Of a DNA stretch of 64,000 nucleotides, positions 8,532 through 16,799 are shown one piece after another. Numbering within the stretch: position 1 is the stretch's first letter; every line of letters starts with the position of its first letter. The position numbers and the translations under genes were made by a program. The stretch comes from DASPHG01 sp963849605 (GTDB lineage Bacteria > Actinomycetota > Thermoleophilia > Solirubrobacterales > Thermoleophilaceae). The DNA is taken from positions 124,001-188,000 of the forward strand of contig CAWKHX010000002.1 of the NCBI GenBank assembly GCA_963849605.1, read 5' to 3'. A model generated the notes under the pieces. That model worked only from the letters and a program-made list of their open reading frames with translations. It searched no databases and was not told the origin of the DNA.

Positions 8532-9751
8532 GCGGGCGGCGCTTCCTACTCGCCGCGTTCGGCGATCCCGGGCACGCTTTCCCGGCGATCGCGCTGGGCG
8601 CCGGGCTCGTGCGGCGCGGGCACGAGGTGTGTCTGCAGACCTGGGCGCAGTGGCGGGACGACGTCGAGGCGCTCGACATGCGGTTCGAACCGGCGCCCGA
8701 GTACCAGGTCTTCCCCACCCGCGAGCACCCGCTCAAGCCGTATGAGGCCGCCGTGCGGGCGGCCCGGGAGACGCAGCCGCTGATCGCGGACGTCGACCCG
8801 GACATCGTCGTCGCAGACATCCTCACGATCGCCGCCGGGCTCGCCGCCGAGCTCGCGGGCCGCCGCTGGGCGACGCTCGTCCCGCATGTGCTGCCGGTGT
8901 CCGAGCCCGGGTTCCCGCCGTACTCGATCGGGGCGCGGCTGCCGCGTACGCCGGTCGGCTCGGCGCTGTGGAGGGCCCTCGACCCGATCGTCCGCGCCGG
9001 CACCGAGCGCGGCCGCGACGAGCTCAATGAGACGCGCCGGCGGCTCGGGCTTCCGCCCCTCGACCACGTGCACGGCGGCATCTCGCGTGAGCTCGCCCTG
9101 GTCGCGACGTTCCCGCAGCTCGAGTACCCGCGGACGTCGTCGTGGCCGTGGGTTCGCGTGACCGGCCCACTGATGTACGAGCGCCCGGCGGAGGATGTCG
9201 AGCTGCCGCCGGGCGACGACCCGCTCGTGCTGGTGGCGCCCAGCACCTCCCAGGACCGCAAGGAGCGGATGCTGCGCGCGGCGCTTGCGGGGCTGGCGGA
9301 CGAGCCCGTACGCGTGCTGGCGACCACGAACCGGCGCGGCGAGCCGTTGGTCGACCTCTCCGTGCCCCCGAACGCGCGCGTCGTCGACTGGCTCTCCTAC
9401 ACGCGCACGATGCCGCACTGCGCGGCGGTCGTCTGCCACGCGGGCCATGGCACGGTGGTGCGCGCGCTGGCGAGCGGCGTGCCGCTCGTCGCATGCCCGG
9501 CCGCGGGCGACATGGCGGAGAACGCGGCGCGCGTCTCGTGGGCGGGCGCCGGCGTCTCCCTGCCCCGCCGACTCGTGACGGAGCGCGGGATCAGGCTGGC
9601 GGTGCGCCGGGTGCTGGGCGAGCCGCGCTATGCGTCACGGGCACGCGAGCTTGCGGGCTGGGCCGAGAGAAATGACGGGGCCGCGACGGCGGCGGAGGTA
9701 CTGGAAGAAGAGCTCCCGGGGTGGGACTCGAACCCACAACCTAGCGGTTAA
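8528..9751 (+). CDS. UGT/MGT-type glycosyltransferase (GT1), probable CTG start
   Basis: About 407 residues. The C-terminal donor-binding domain is clear: ARVVDWLSYTRTMPHC, CHAGHGTVVRALASGVPLV and MAENAARVSWAGAGV fit the UDP-sugar signature of GT1 enzymes. The N-terminal glycosyltransferase fingerprint FGDPGHAFPAIALGAGL lies upstream of the first canonical start (GTG 8609). The only available start that keeps it is the CTG at 8528, which overlaps the LLM stop as CTGA. In-frame stop 8483-8485 excludes anything earlier. The 3' end (GWDSNPQPSG) is antisense to tRNA-Asn and probably an extension accident. Acceptor unknown. Confidence 0.8.
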   Translation: MSGRRFLLAAFGDPGHAFPAIALGAGLVRRGHEVCLQTWAQWRDDVEALDMRFEPAPEYQVFPTREHPLKPYEAAVRAARETQPLIADVDPDIVVADILTIAAGLAAELAGRRWATLVPHVLPVSEPGFPPYSIGARLPRTPVGSALWRALDPIVRAGTERGRDELNETRRRLGLPPLDHVHGGISRELALVATFPQLEYPRTSSWPWVRVTGPLMYERPAEDVELPPGDDPLVLVAPSTSQDRKERMLRAALAGLADEPVRVLATTNRRGEPLVDLSVPPNARVVDWLSYTRTMPHCAAVVCHAGHGTVVRALASGVPLVACPAAGDMAENAARVSWAGAGVSLPRRLVTERGIRLAVRRVLGEPRYASRARELAGWAERNDGAATAAEVLEEELPGWDSNPQPSG

Positions 9752-9785
9752 CAGCCGCTCGCGCTGCCAATTGCGCCACCCGGGA
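9713..9785 (-). tRNA. tRNA-Asn (GTT)
   Basis: A 73-nt cloverleaf on the minus strand. The acceptor stem pairs TCCCGGG with CCCGGGA, the D-arm is TGGCGCAATTGGCAGCGC, the anticodon loop CTGTTAACC gives anticodon GTT, and the T-arm contains GGTTCGAGTCC. The discriminator is G, as usual for tRNA-Asn. CCA is not encoded. The 3' part is overlapped antisense by the end of the glycosyltransferase frame. Confidence 0.95.
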
Positions 9786-9812
9786 TCGATAGCGCCCGAA
9801 CCACGTTCGGAG

Positions 9813-10346
9813 TCAGTCAAGGGTAGCCGTAATCAGGCCACCTTCCATCTCTGCATGACAGTTCGCGCACAGCAGTAAGCACTTCCGAATCTCGCGGCGC
9901 ATTGCGTCGAGAGAGCGCGTGATGCCGAGGGCCGCGAGCGTAAAGGACTTGGTTTCTGGGTCAACGTGGTGAAAGTGAAGAGCTCCGAGATATCTGTCAT
10001 AGCCGCATACGGAGCAGCCACCGCCCGCTTCCTCGACCAATGTCGCTTTTGCCCTTCGACGATGGAGCGCGACCTGCTCGGACCGACAGCGGACGCAGCG
10101 GTAGTAACCGCGCCCTTCCAGGACGAACTCAACTCGGCCGTGTTTTGCGCAGTCTCGAACGACATACCTTTCGCTCGCGACAAGTCGGCGTTGGCGGCGC
10201 CTGGTCCTGAGGCCGTATTGGCGCAGCCAATGGCGAACGGTCGTCTGGGAGCGGTCCACGCGCTCCGCGATCTGTCTCGTCGTCAACCCTTCGTCGACGA
10301 GCGTCGTCAGCAGCTGACGATCAATGCCTCCACGCGGCGCTGCCAT
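9813..10346 (-). CDS. HTH plus HNH endonuclease-like protein
   Basis: About 177 residues. The N-terminal helix-turn-helix GLTTRQIAERVDRSQTTVRHWL resembles resolvase or IS-type HTH domains. The C-terminal half contains two CxxC knuckles (CSVCGYDRY, and LLCANCHAEME) and the HNH core LHFHHVDPETKSF, giving a beta-beta-alpha metal nuclease fold. Similar stand-alone genes are common near tRNAs in actinobacteria and are often counted as homing or mobile nucleases; activity is not shown here. The ATG at 10346 was preferred over the GTG at 10379. It lies 27 bases from tRNA-Asn on the same strand. Confidence 0.8.
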   Translation of the reverse strand: MAAPRGGIDRQLLTTLVDEGLTTRQIAERVDRSQTTVRHWLRQYGLRTRRRQRRLVASERYVVRDCAKHGRVEFVLEGRGYYRCVRCRSEQVALHRRRAKATLVEEAGGGCSVCGYDRYLGALHFHHVDPETKSFTLAALGITRSLDAMRREIRKCLLLCANCHAEMEGGLITATLD

Positions 10347-10434
10347 ACCGCCATGGTTTAGCGCCACGCGGACGGACAAGCGAACACAGGTTCCTCCTGT
10401 GACGTGATCGTTACGTAAGACGTAGGGCTGTTAC

Positions 10435-10905
10435 ATGGGACGCGGACTTGTGCTCCTTGCGGCCTTTGTCGCCGGTGTCGCCCTCGTTGTATTCATCGCC
10501 GTGTCAGATGACGAAGGCGGCGGCGACGGCCAAGGCCCGACCATCCCCGCGGCCGCTCGCACGCAGCCGGAGCGATGCCCCGCGCCACGCGTCACGGACC
10601 TCAGAGTGCGCCCGGTGAGCGAGGACAGAGAGCGGATCGCGCTGCATGGCCGCGCCTATGTCGAACGCGGAGGGATCGGTGCGATCGAGGTGTCATGGGG
10701 CGATCGCCATGCCGTGATCGCCGATATGTGGGTCCGTCGTCAGGCGGTATTGAGGTTCCTCGAGCACCGGTATCCCCACCCCGGCGCGTACCGCATCTCC
10801 GTAACCGCCGGAGGTTCCGCCGGCAACTGCCCCTACAAGAAGTCAGAGCCCGCGACGCTGCGCGTCCGCATCCCGCTGACTACGAGGGATCCGTCGTCCC
10901 CTTGA
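10435..10905 (+). CDS. Membrane-anchored or secreted protein with PKD-like domain
   Basis: 156 residues. Residues 3-24 form one hydrophobic helix (LVLLAAFVAGVALVVFIAV), followed by an acidic-glycine linker, which suggests a signal anchor with an exported C-terminus. The segment FLEHRYPHPGAYRISVTAGG mimics the closing strand of PKD/Ig-like domains, and two cysteines (RCPAP, GNCPY) could form a disulphide. No function is proposed. The 3' end overlaps the rpoD 3' end by 26 bases in convergent orientation. Confidence 0.62.
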   Translation: MGRGLVLLAAFVAGVALVVFIAVSDDEGGGDGQGPTIPAAARTQPERCPAPRVTDLRVRPVSEDRERIALHGRAYVERGGIGAIEVSWGDRHAVIADMWVRRQAVLRFLEHRYPHPGAYRISVTAGGSAGNCPYKKSEPATLRVRIPLTTRDPSSP

Positions 10906-11830
10906 GCTTCTCGCCGCCCTCGGAGTACTTCAGCTTGGCGAGCGTCTTCGACTCGATCTGGCGCACCCGCTCGCGCGTGACGCCGACCTCGGTGCCGATG
11001 TCCTCGAGGGTCATCGGCGCGTCGCCCGCCAGGCCGTAGCGCAGCTCGAGTACGCGCCGCTCGCGCCAGGGCAGGCTCTCGAGCGCCTTCGCCAGGTCGT
11101 GGTCGCGCAGCTGCGCGGCCACCGTCTCGTGGGGGCGCTGGGACTGCCCGTCCTCGATGAAGTCGCCGAGCGCGGCGTCGCCCTCCTCGCCGCCGACAGG
11201 CGTCTCCAGCGAGACCGGCTCCTGCCCGAGCTTGAGGATGTTCTCGACGTTCTTCTCGTCCAGCCCGTCGAGCTTCGCCGCGATCTCCGCCGCGGACGGC
11301 TCGCGCCCGGTTGCCTGCAGCAGCGCCCGCCGCGTGCGCGAGACCTTGTTCATGCGCTCGACCATGTGCACGGGAATCCGGATCGTGCGCGATTGGTCGG
11401 CGAGCGCACGCGTGATCGCCTGGCGGATCCACCATGTCGCGTATGTGGAGAACTTGAAGCCTCGGCGCCAGTCGAACTTCTCGACCGCGCGGATGAGGCC
11501 GAGATTGCCCTCCTGGATCAGGTCGAGCAGTGTCAGCCCGCGACCGGAGTAGCGCTTCGCGATCGAGACGACGAGGCGGAGGTTTGCCTCGATCAGGGCG
11601 TTCTTCGCGGCCATGTCGTTCTGCTCGACGCGCTTGGCGAGCCGGACCTCGTCCTCCTTCGTGAGCAGCCGCACGCGGCCGATCGACTTCAGGTAGGTGC
11701 GAACCGCGTCCTCGTGGCCGCCCTGCGGCTCGACAGCAACGACCTCAGGCTGCGCGACGCCGCCCTCGTCGAACTGCTCGTAGGGGTCGGCGTCGAAGCC
11801 GTACCCGTCGCGCGCGCCTTCGGTGCTCAC
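10880..11830 (-). CDS. rpoD: Principal RNA polymerase sigma factor (RpoD/SigA)
   Basis: 316 residues. Region 1.2 begins at DAVRTYLKSIGRVRLLT. Region 2 contains LIEANLRLVVSIAKRY, the core-binding LLDLIQEGNLGLIRAVEKFD and the -10-recognition stretch KFSTYATWWIRQAITRAL. Region 3 covers TIRIPVHMVERMNK, and region 4.2 is TLEDIGTEVGVTRERVRQIE. The protein lacks the long N-terminal extension of many actinobacterial primary sigmas, but the RpoD-type sequence and the dnaG-rpoD arrangement support the primary role. The GTG start overlaps the dnaG stop (GTGA), completing a dgt-dnaG-rpoD operon. Confidence 0.94.
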   Translation of the reverse strand: MSTEGARDGYGFDADPYEQFDEGGVAQPEVVAVEPQGGHEDAVRTYLKSIGRVRLLTKEDEVRLAKRVEQNDMAAKNALIEANLRLVVSIAKRYSGRGLTLLDLIQEGNLGLIRAVEKFDWRRGFKFSTYATWWIRQAITRALADQSRTIRIPVHMVERMNKVSRTRRALLQATGREPSAAEIAAKLDGLDEKNVENILKLGQEPVSLETPVGGEEGDAALGDFIEDGQSQRPHETVAAQLRDHDLAKALESLPWRERRVLELRYGLAGDAPMTLEDIGTEVGVTRERVRQIESKTLAKLKYSEGGEKLKGTTDPS

Positions 11831-13590
11831 GCCGTCTCCCCCATTACCTCGGATATCCCGCCTCGTACCCCTTCACGTTCCTCCCACAGTTCGCGCTGGC
11901 GTTCGAAGTCGCCTTCGCGCTCCGCGTGACGCAACGCTCGCTCGATGCGCCTCAGCTCGAGCTGGAAGAAGCTTAAGCGCAACACGGGGTCCGTTGCAGG
12001 CTCTTCGTCCGCAAGCGCCACGACGTCGGTCACGAGCGCGGCAAGCGTGGGGTCCTCGCTCTCGAGCCCCGCAATCGGTGCATCGAAGTGGGCCTTCAGC
12101 CATTCGCGCGCCTCCCGCAGCGGCGCAGACGTCAGGTGCTCGTCGGTCAACCTCAGTAGATACCGGTGCCCGAGGTCCCCGCACCCGACACACTGGGCGA
12201 GGAACGAGCGCTCGGCACGCGCAACCGCATCGAGTGCCGTGGGCGCCGGCAGTGGCTCGGCCTGCCGGGGCTGGACCCTGACCGCGGCGGCGCCCTGCGC
12301 CAGCTCGGTCACCACGTTGCTCGCGGGGACGTCGAGCCTGTCCGACACGTAGCTCACGAGCTCGTTCCGGGTCGCCGGGCGGCGGACGCCGGAGAGAATC
12401 GGCCGGACGGCCTCCAGCGCGCGGTCGCGCCCATTCGGCGTCGAGAGGTCGGCGTCCGCCAGCACGCGCCGCGTCTGGAACTCGGGCACCGAGATCGCGC
12501 GCTCGAGCAGCTGCGTGAACGCTTCCGCCCCGCCCTCGGCGACGAGATCGGCGGGGTCCTTGCCCGCGGGCAGCTCGACCACCATCAGCTCGATCCGCTT
12601 CTCCTCCGCCGCGCGCGCCGCGCGCATCATCGCGTCGAGGCCCGCGCGATCCGCGTCCAGCGCGAGCACGACCGTGCCGTCCTGCCCGGCCGCGCGCGCA
12701 AGCTCGGCGAACTGCTCGGGCGTGAGCGCCGTGCCCATGATCGCGACGGCCTGCCCCACCCCGCCCGCGTGCAGCGCGAGCACGTCCGTGTAGCCCTCGA
12801 CGACGATCACCTGGCGCGCCTTCGCGATCGCCGCGCGCGCGCGATCGATGCCGAAGAGCTGGCGCCGCTTGTGGTAGAGGTCGCCCTCGGGCGTGTTCAT
12901 GTACTTCGGCCGCTGGTCGTCGCGCATCGCGCGCGCCCCGAAGCCGAGCACGCGCCCGCGCGCGTCCGCCAGCGGGAACATGATCCGGCCCCGGAACAGG
13001 TCGCCGAAGCCGCCCTGGCGGCCGCGCCGCCCGAGCCCGGCACCGGCGAGCTCCTGCTCGTTGAAGCCGTCGCGCTGGGCGGCGGTCATGACCCGGTCCC
13101 ACGCCTTCGGCGCGTATCCGATCCGGAAGTCGCGCAGGACCTGCTCATCGAGGCCGCGGCCGGCGAGGTAGCGCCGAGCCGGCTCCGCCTCGGCCGCCTC
13201 CAGCAGAAAGCGCTCGTAGAACACCGTCGCGCGCTCGAGCAGCTTGAGCAGCCGCTCGCGCCGCCGCCGGCGCTCCTCCGCCTGCGGGTCCTCCTCCTCG
13301 CGCTTCAACTCGATGCCGTATCGCGCGGCGAGGAACTCGACCGCGCCCGGGAAATCGAGCGCCTCGGTCTGCTGTACGAAGCCGATCGCGTCACCGCCCT
13401 CGCCGCAGCCGAAGCAGTGGTAGAGCTTCTGCTCGACGTTCACCGAGAACGACGGCGTGCGCTCGTCATGGAACGGGCACAGCCCGACCATCCGGCCGCC
13501 GGCACGCCGCAGCTCGGTGCGAGCCCCCACCAGCTCGACCATGTCCACGGCGTCCTTGACGCGCTCGATCGATTCTTTCGTGAACCCCAA
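11827..13590 (-). CDS. dnaG: DNA primase DnaG
   Basis: 587 residues. The N-terminal CHC2 zinc-binding domain is visible as CPFHDERTPSFSV and YHCFGCGEGGDAI. The catalytic TOPRIM domain spans roughly residues 150-350, with FGARAM, VIVVEGYTDVLAL and VVLALDADRAG carrying the acidic metal ligands. A helical DnaB-interaction region follows at the C-terminus. It synthesises RNA primers at the replication fork. The start is a TTG that directly abuts the dgt stop (TAGTTG), so expression probably depends on termination-reinitiation. The stop overlaps rpoD by four bases. Confidence 0.96.
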   Translation of the reverse strand: MGFTKESIERVKDAVDMVELVGARTELRRAGGRMVGLCPFHDERTPSFSVNVEQKLYHCFGCGEGGDAIGFVQQTEALDFPGAVEFLAARYGIELKREEEDPQAEERRRRRERLLKLLERATVFYERFLLEAAEAEPARRYLAGRGLDEQVLRDFRIGYAPKAWDRVMTAAQRDGFNEQELAGAGLGRRGRQGGFGDLFRGRIMFPLADARGRVLGFGARAMRDDQRPKYMNTPEGDLYHKRRQLFGIDRARAAIAKARQVIVVEGYTDVLALHAGGVGQAVAIMGTALTPEQFAELARAAGQDGTVVLALDADRAGLDAMMRAARAAEEKRIELMVVELPAGKDPADLVAEGGAEAFTQLLERAISVPEFQTRRVLADADLSTPNGRDRALEAVRPILSGVRRPATRNELVSYVSDRLDVPASNVVTELAQGAAAVRVQPRQAEPLPAPTALDAVARAERSFLAQCVGCGDLGHRYLLRLTDEHLTSAPLREAREWLKAHFDAPIAGLESEDPTLAALVTDVVALADEEPATDPVLRLSFFQLELRRIERALRHAEREGDFERQRELWEEREGVRGGISEVMGETA

Positions 13591-14571
13591 CTAGAACCCC
13601 TGCGGCACCGACAGGGCGCTGAACGCCCTGACGGCGTAACGATCGGTCATCCCGGCCAGATAGTCCACCACGCGCTGCTCGGGCGTCGCATCAGGCACCG
13701 GCGAAGCCGGCGGCTGCTCGCTGTAGTGGGCGAACAGCGCGCGCAGCATCCGCTCGACGCGCGGCAACTCGCGCTGGGCATCCGGTGTCAGGTAGACGCG
13801 CTGGAACATGAACTTGCGCAGCCGGAGCATCGCGCCGCCGACCTCGTCGGACTGCGCGATGTCGCCGGCCTCGGCGGACCGCTCGACCAGGTCCTGCACG
13901 AGCGTGTCGATGCGCTTCGACCCCGTCGGGCCGAGCACGGCGATCTCCGCCTGCGGCAGCTCGGCGGGATCGAGCACGCCCGCGCGGACGCTGTCGTCGA
14001 TGTCGTGGTTGATGTAGGCGATCCGGTCCACCAGCCTCACGATGCGGCCCTCCAGCGCGGCCGGCTTGCCCGGCCCCGTGTGGTGAAGGATCCCGTCGCG
14101 AACTTGCTCCGTCAGGTTGAGCCCGCGCCCGTCGCGCTCGATCCGCTCGACGACGCGCAGCGAATGCTCGTTGTGGCGGAACCCCGTGCCGTGCCGCTCG
14201 CGCATGCACGCGTCGAGCACGCTCTCGCCGATGTGGCCGAAGGGCGGATGCCCGAGGTCGTGGCCGAGCGCGATCGCCTCCGTCAGGTCCTCGTTCAGGC
14301 CGAGCGCGCGGGCGACGGTGCGCGCGATCATGCACGTCTCGAGCGTGTGGGTCAGGCGCGTCCGGTAGTGATCGCCCTCCGGGGAGATGAAGACCTGCGT
14401 CTTGTGCTTGAGCCGCCTGAACGCCTTCGAGTGCACGATCCGGTCGCGGTCGCGCTGGAAAGGCGTGCGTACGGGCGAATCCTCCTCCGGGACGGCCCGG
14501 ACGGCGGGATACGACGGTGCGGCATGGTCAGCCAGGGCGTGGCCCAGGCCGGTGGCGAGCTCGACGGACAT
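13591..14571 (-). CDS. dgt: dGTP triphosphohydrolase-like HD-domain protein
   Basis: 326 residues from the ATG at 14571. HD-domain metal ligands appear as YRTRLTHTLET and AIALGHDLGHPPFGHIGE, with a later D in DRIAYINHDIDDS. The N-terminal FQRDRDRIVHSKAFRRLKHK is typical of the type-2 dNTPase group. It removes triphosphate from deoxynucleotides and may help balance dNTP pools. Its place upstream of dnaG and rpoD is the classical Gram-positive arrangement. Confidence 0.94.
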   Translation of the reverse strand: MSVELATGLGHALADHAAPSYPAVRAVPEEDSPVRTPFQRDRDRIVHSKAFRRLKHKTQVFISPEGDHYRTRLTHTLETCMIARTVARALGLNEDLTEAIALGHDLGHPPFGHIGESVLDACMRERHGTGFRHNEHSLRVVERIERDGRGLNLTEQVRDGILHHTGPGKPAALEGRIVRLVDRIAYINHDIDDSVRAGVLDPAELPQAEIAVLGPTGSKRIDTLVQDLVERSAEAGDIAQSDEVGGAMLRLRKFMFQRVYLTPDAQRELPRVERMLRALFAHYSEQPPASPVPDATPEQRVVDYLAGMTDRYAVRAFSALSVPQGF

Positions 14572-14633
14572 GGCCGCCGATTGTGGCAAGGGCGCCAGCG
14601 GACACGACCGTACGTTTGTCTAGGCGCCGCGCG

Positions 14634-16763
14634 TCAGCCGCCCACGTTCACGACCAGCGGGCGCGAACCGTCGCCGTCGGAGTCCGGATCGCCCTCCCAC
14701 TGCGCCACGAAAACCGTCGGCCGCCGGATCCGGCGCTCGAACGAGAACTTGCCGCTCCGCTTCGGGGTGACGTCGATCTCGCGCCAGCCGCGGCCGTTCA
14801 GCTTTCGAACACGGACCTCGACGTCCTCGCCGCCCTCCGCCGGGGACAGTCGGCCCTTGACCTCGATCTTGGTCCCGGGAGGAACCGTGCGATCCGGAGT
14901 CGAGAGACGAAGCCGACTCGCGGCGCCGTGTTCGCCGCCGTTGTCCGTGAACAGGACCTTCGTGGAGCCTTCCAACGTGGCGAAACCGGTCTGCGCACCA
15001 GCGGCCGCGAGGCCTAGCCCTGGCCGGCCGGCAAGAACCTGAGGCGTCCAAGTCTTGCCGCCGTCGTTCGTGCGCAGCATGGTCGGGTGCGACGCGCCGA
15101 TATCCAGCCAGCCGTGGCGGCGATCGCCGAAAGCCAGCCGGCGGCCGTTCGCGTAGCCCACGCCGATCAACTCTGTCCAGCTTCGTCCGCGGTCCTCGGT
15201 GAACTGGATGCGGCCACTGTCCTCCAGGACGTATCCGACCCGCGCCGAGAGGAAGTCGACGTGCGTGATCTCCGACCGCGTCGGCCGGTCGATGTGCCGC
15301 CAGGTGTCGCCGTCGTTCGTCGAGAGCGCGATCACACGCGGGCCATAGAAGACGACCGCCCCGCCCGCGTCGTCCGCTTCGTTGAGCGTTCGGTTGCGGA
15401 TGACCCGTTGCGTGTGACGCTCGAAGGTCTCGCCGCCGTCATTCGACCGGCGCACGCCGCGCGGGCCGATGAGGAAGACGTGCGACGCGTCCGGCGCGAA
15501 GACGCCGACCGCCGAGTTGTTCGTCCCGGTGTCGAGGATGCTCCAGCTACCGCCGCCGTTCTCGGTGCGGAACAACGCTCCCGAGTGGTCAAGGGCGTAG
15601 CCGACCGAGGCGCTCGGGAACCAGACGTCGAAGACGATGTTGCCCGTCGGAACTCCCACGTTCTCCCAGCTCTCGCCGCCGTCTTCGGTCCGCACGAGCG
15701 TGCCACCGTCGCCGATCGCGTGGGCAACGCTGGCTGACGTCGCGCGCACGCGGTGCAAGGTGCCTGCCTCGATCCGGCTGCCGAGCTGCGAGAAGCTCGC
15801 CCCGCCATCGTTGGAAAGGTACGTCGCGCCGCCGGGGCCCAGTGCCACCGCACGCGTCGCAGACGCGAAGTCGGACGCGAGCACAGGCGGTAGGCCAATT
15901 CCCGTGAAACTCCGTCCTCCGTCCGCGGTCCTGTAGAGGCCCGTCGCGAAGAAGGGCCTGACGAGGCACACAGTGGCCGACGCACACCGGACGTCGCCGA
16001 ACAGAACGTCCGGGGGGGTTGGCGCGCCTGGGTCGGACGCCGGACGCGTCCACGTGTCGCCGCCATCCGTCGAGACGATGAACGTGCCGCCGCCGCCGAC
16101 TGCAATCGCCTGTGCGTCTGTGAACCGCACGCCCTGCAGCTCGCGGTCACCGTCGAACTCGCGCGTCCATGAACTACCACCGTTCGTCGTCCGGAAGACA
16201 TCGCCAGCAGTTGTCGTGGCTAGCCCTTCGTCAGGGTTCCGGAACGCGATCGCGGTAATGGAGCCTCCTCCGCCCGGCACAGATCTCGCCGAGAAGCTCC
16301 GGCCGCCGTCGGTTGTCCGAAGCAGGCCGCCGTCGGTCAGGAGGAGGTAGCCGGCATCTGCCGTCGGGAATGACAGATCGAGCAGCGAGCGTCCGCACCC
16401 GCGCTCGCTCGAGGTGAAAGGAAGCCGGCGGAATGTGGCACCGCCGTCGTCAGTCCGCCGCGCGCCGCATGTCGAAGCGAGCACGATCGAATCGGCGTCG
16501 ATCACATCCATCAGCGTGAAGTTGAGCGCCAACCCGGTGCGAACCGTGCCCCAACTCGTCCCCCCGTCGTTAGTGCGCAGCAGGGTCCCGAAGTCGCCCG
16601 CTGCGTAGCCCGTCATGCCCTGGAGCTCGAGTGCGGGCAGGTTGTTGCCCTGTGGCTCCGGGTTGCCCCACAGCCAACCGGACTGGTTGGTCGACAAGGC
16701 CGCGCCCGCGGGTGCGGCGATCAGCAGGAACAGGACGGCAGTGAGGGAGGAGAGAGTTCGCAT
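14634..16763 (-). CDS. Secreted Ycf48/BNR-type beta-propeller protein
   Basis: 709 residues. A signal peptide (SSLTAVLFLLIAAPAGAA) is followed by roughly a dozen repeats built on RTNDGGTSW, RTEDGGESW and SNDGGASFSQL, the Asp-box pattern of sialidase, Ycf48 and WD-like propellers. Residues after about 620 form an Ig-like closing domain (PPGTKIEVKGRLSPAEG). Ycf48 helps assemble photosystem II in phototrophs, but no photosynthesis gene is present, so only the fold is transferred, not the role. A cell-surface or secreted binding protein or enzyme is possible. It stands alone between dgt and ppdK. Confidence 0.85.
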   Translation of the reverse strand: MRTLSSLTAVLFLLIAAPAGAALSTNQSGWLWGNPEPQGNNLPALELQGMTGYAAGDFGTLLRTNDGGTSWGTVRTGLALNFTLMDVIDADSIVLASTCGARRTDDGGATFRRLPFTSSERGCGRSLLDLSFPTADAGYLLLTDGGLLRTTDGGRSFSARSVPGGGGSITAIAFRNPDEGLATTTAGDVFRTTNGGSSWTREFDGDRELQGVRFTDAQAIAVGGGGTFIVSTDGGDTWTRPASDPGAPTPPDVLFGDVRCASATVCLVRPFFATGLYRTADGGRSFTGIGLPPVLASDFASATRAVALGPGGATYLSNDGGASFSQLGSRIEAGTLHRVRATSASVAHAIGDGGTLVRTEDGGESWENVGVPTGNIVFDVWFPSASVGYALDHSGALFRTENGGGSWSILDTGTNNSAVGVFAPDASHVFLIGPRGVRRSNDGGETFERHTQRVIRNRTLNEADDAGGAVVFYGPRVIALSTNDGDTWRHIDRPTRSEITHVDFLSARVGYVLEDSGRIQFTEDRGRSWTELIGVGYANGRRLAFGDRRHGWLDIGASHPTMLRTNDGGKTWTPQVLAGRPGLGLAAAGAQTGFATLEGSTKVLFTDNGGEHGAASRLRLSTPDRTVPPGTKIEVKGRLSPAEGGEDVEVRVRKLNGRGWREIDVTPKRSGKFSFERRIRRPTVFVAQWEGDPDSDGDGSRPLVVNVGG

Positions 16764-16799
16764 GCCCCCAAAACATCCGTGCGCCCAAAAAGTGGCGGA

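Noticed and set aside
12166..15042. Long plus-strand frame (about 950 codons) opposite dnaG and dgt
   Set aside because: Arginine/leucine-rich, no family motif, fully antisense to two well-recognised genes; a typical shadow frame of high-GC DNA.
14634..16763. Tandem DNA repeats in the Ycf48-like gene
   Set aside because: The repetition is at protein level (Asp-box motifs) and codons differ; it is not a satellite repeat.
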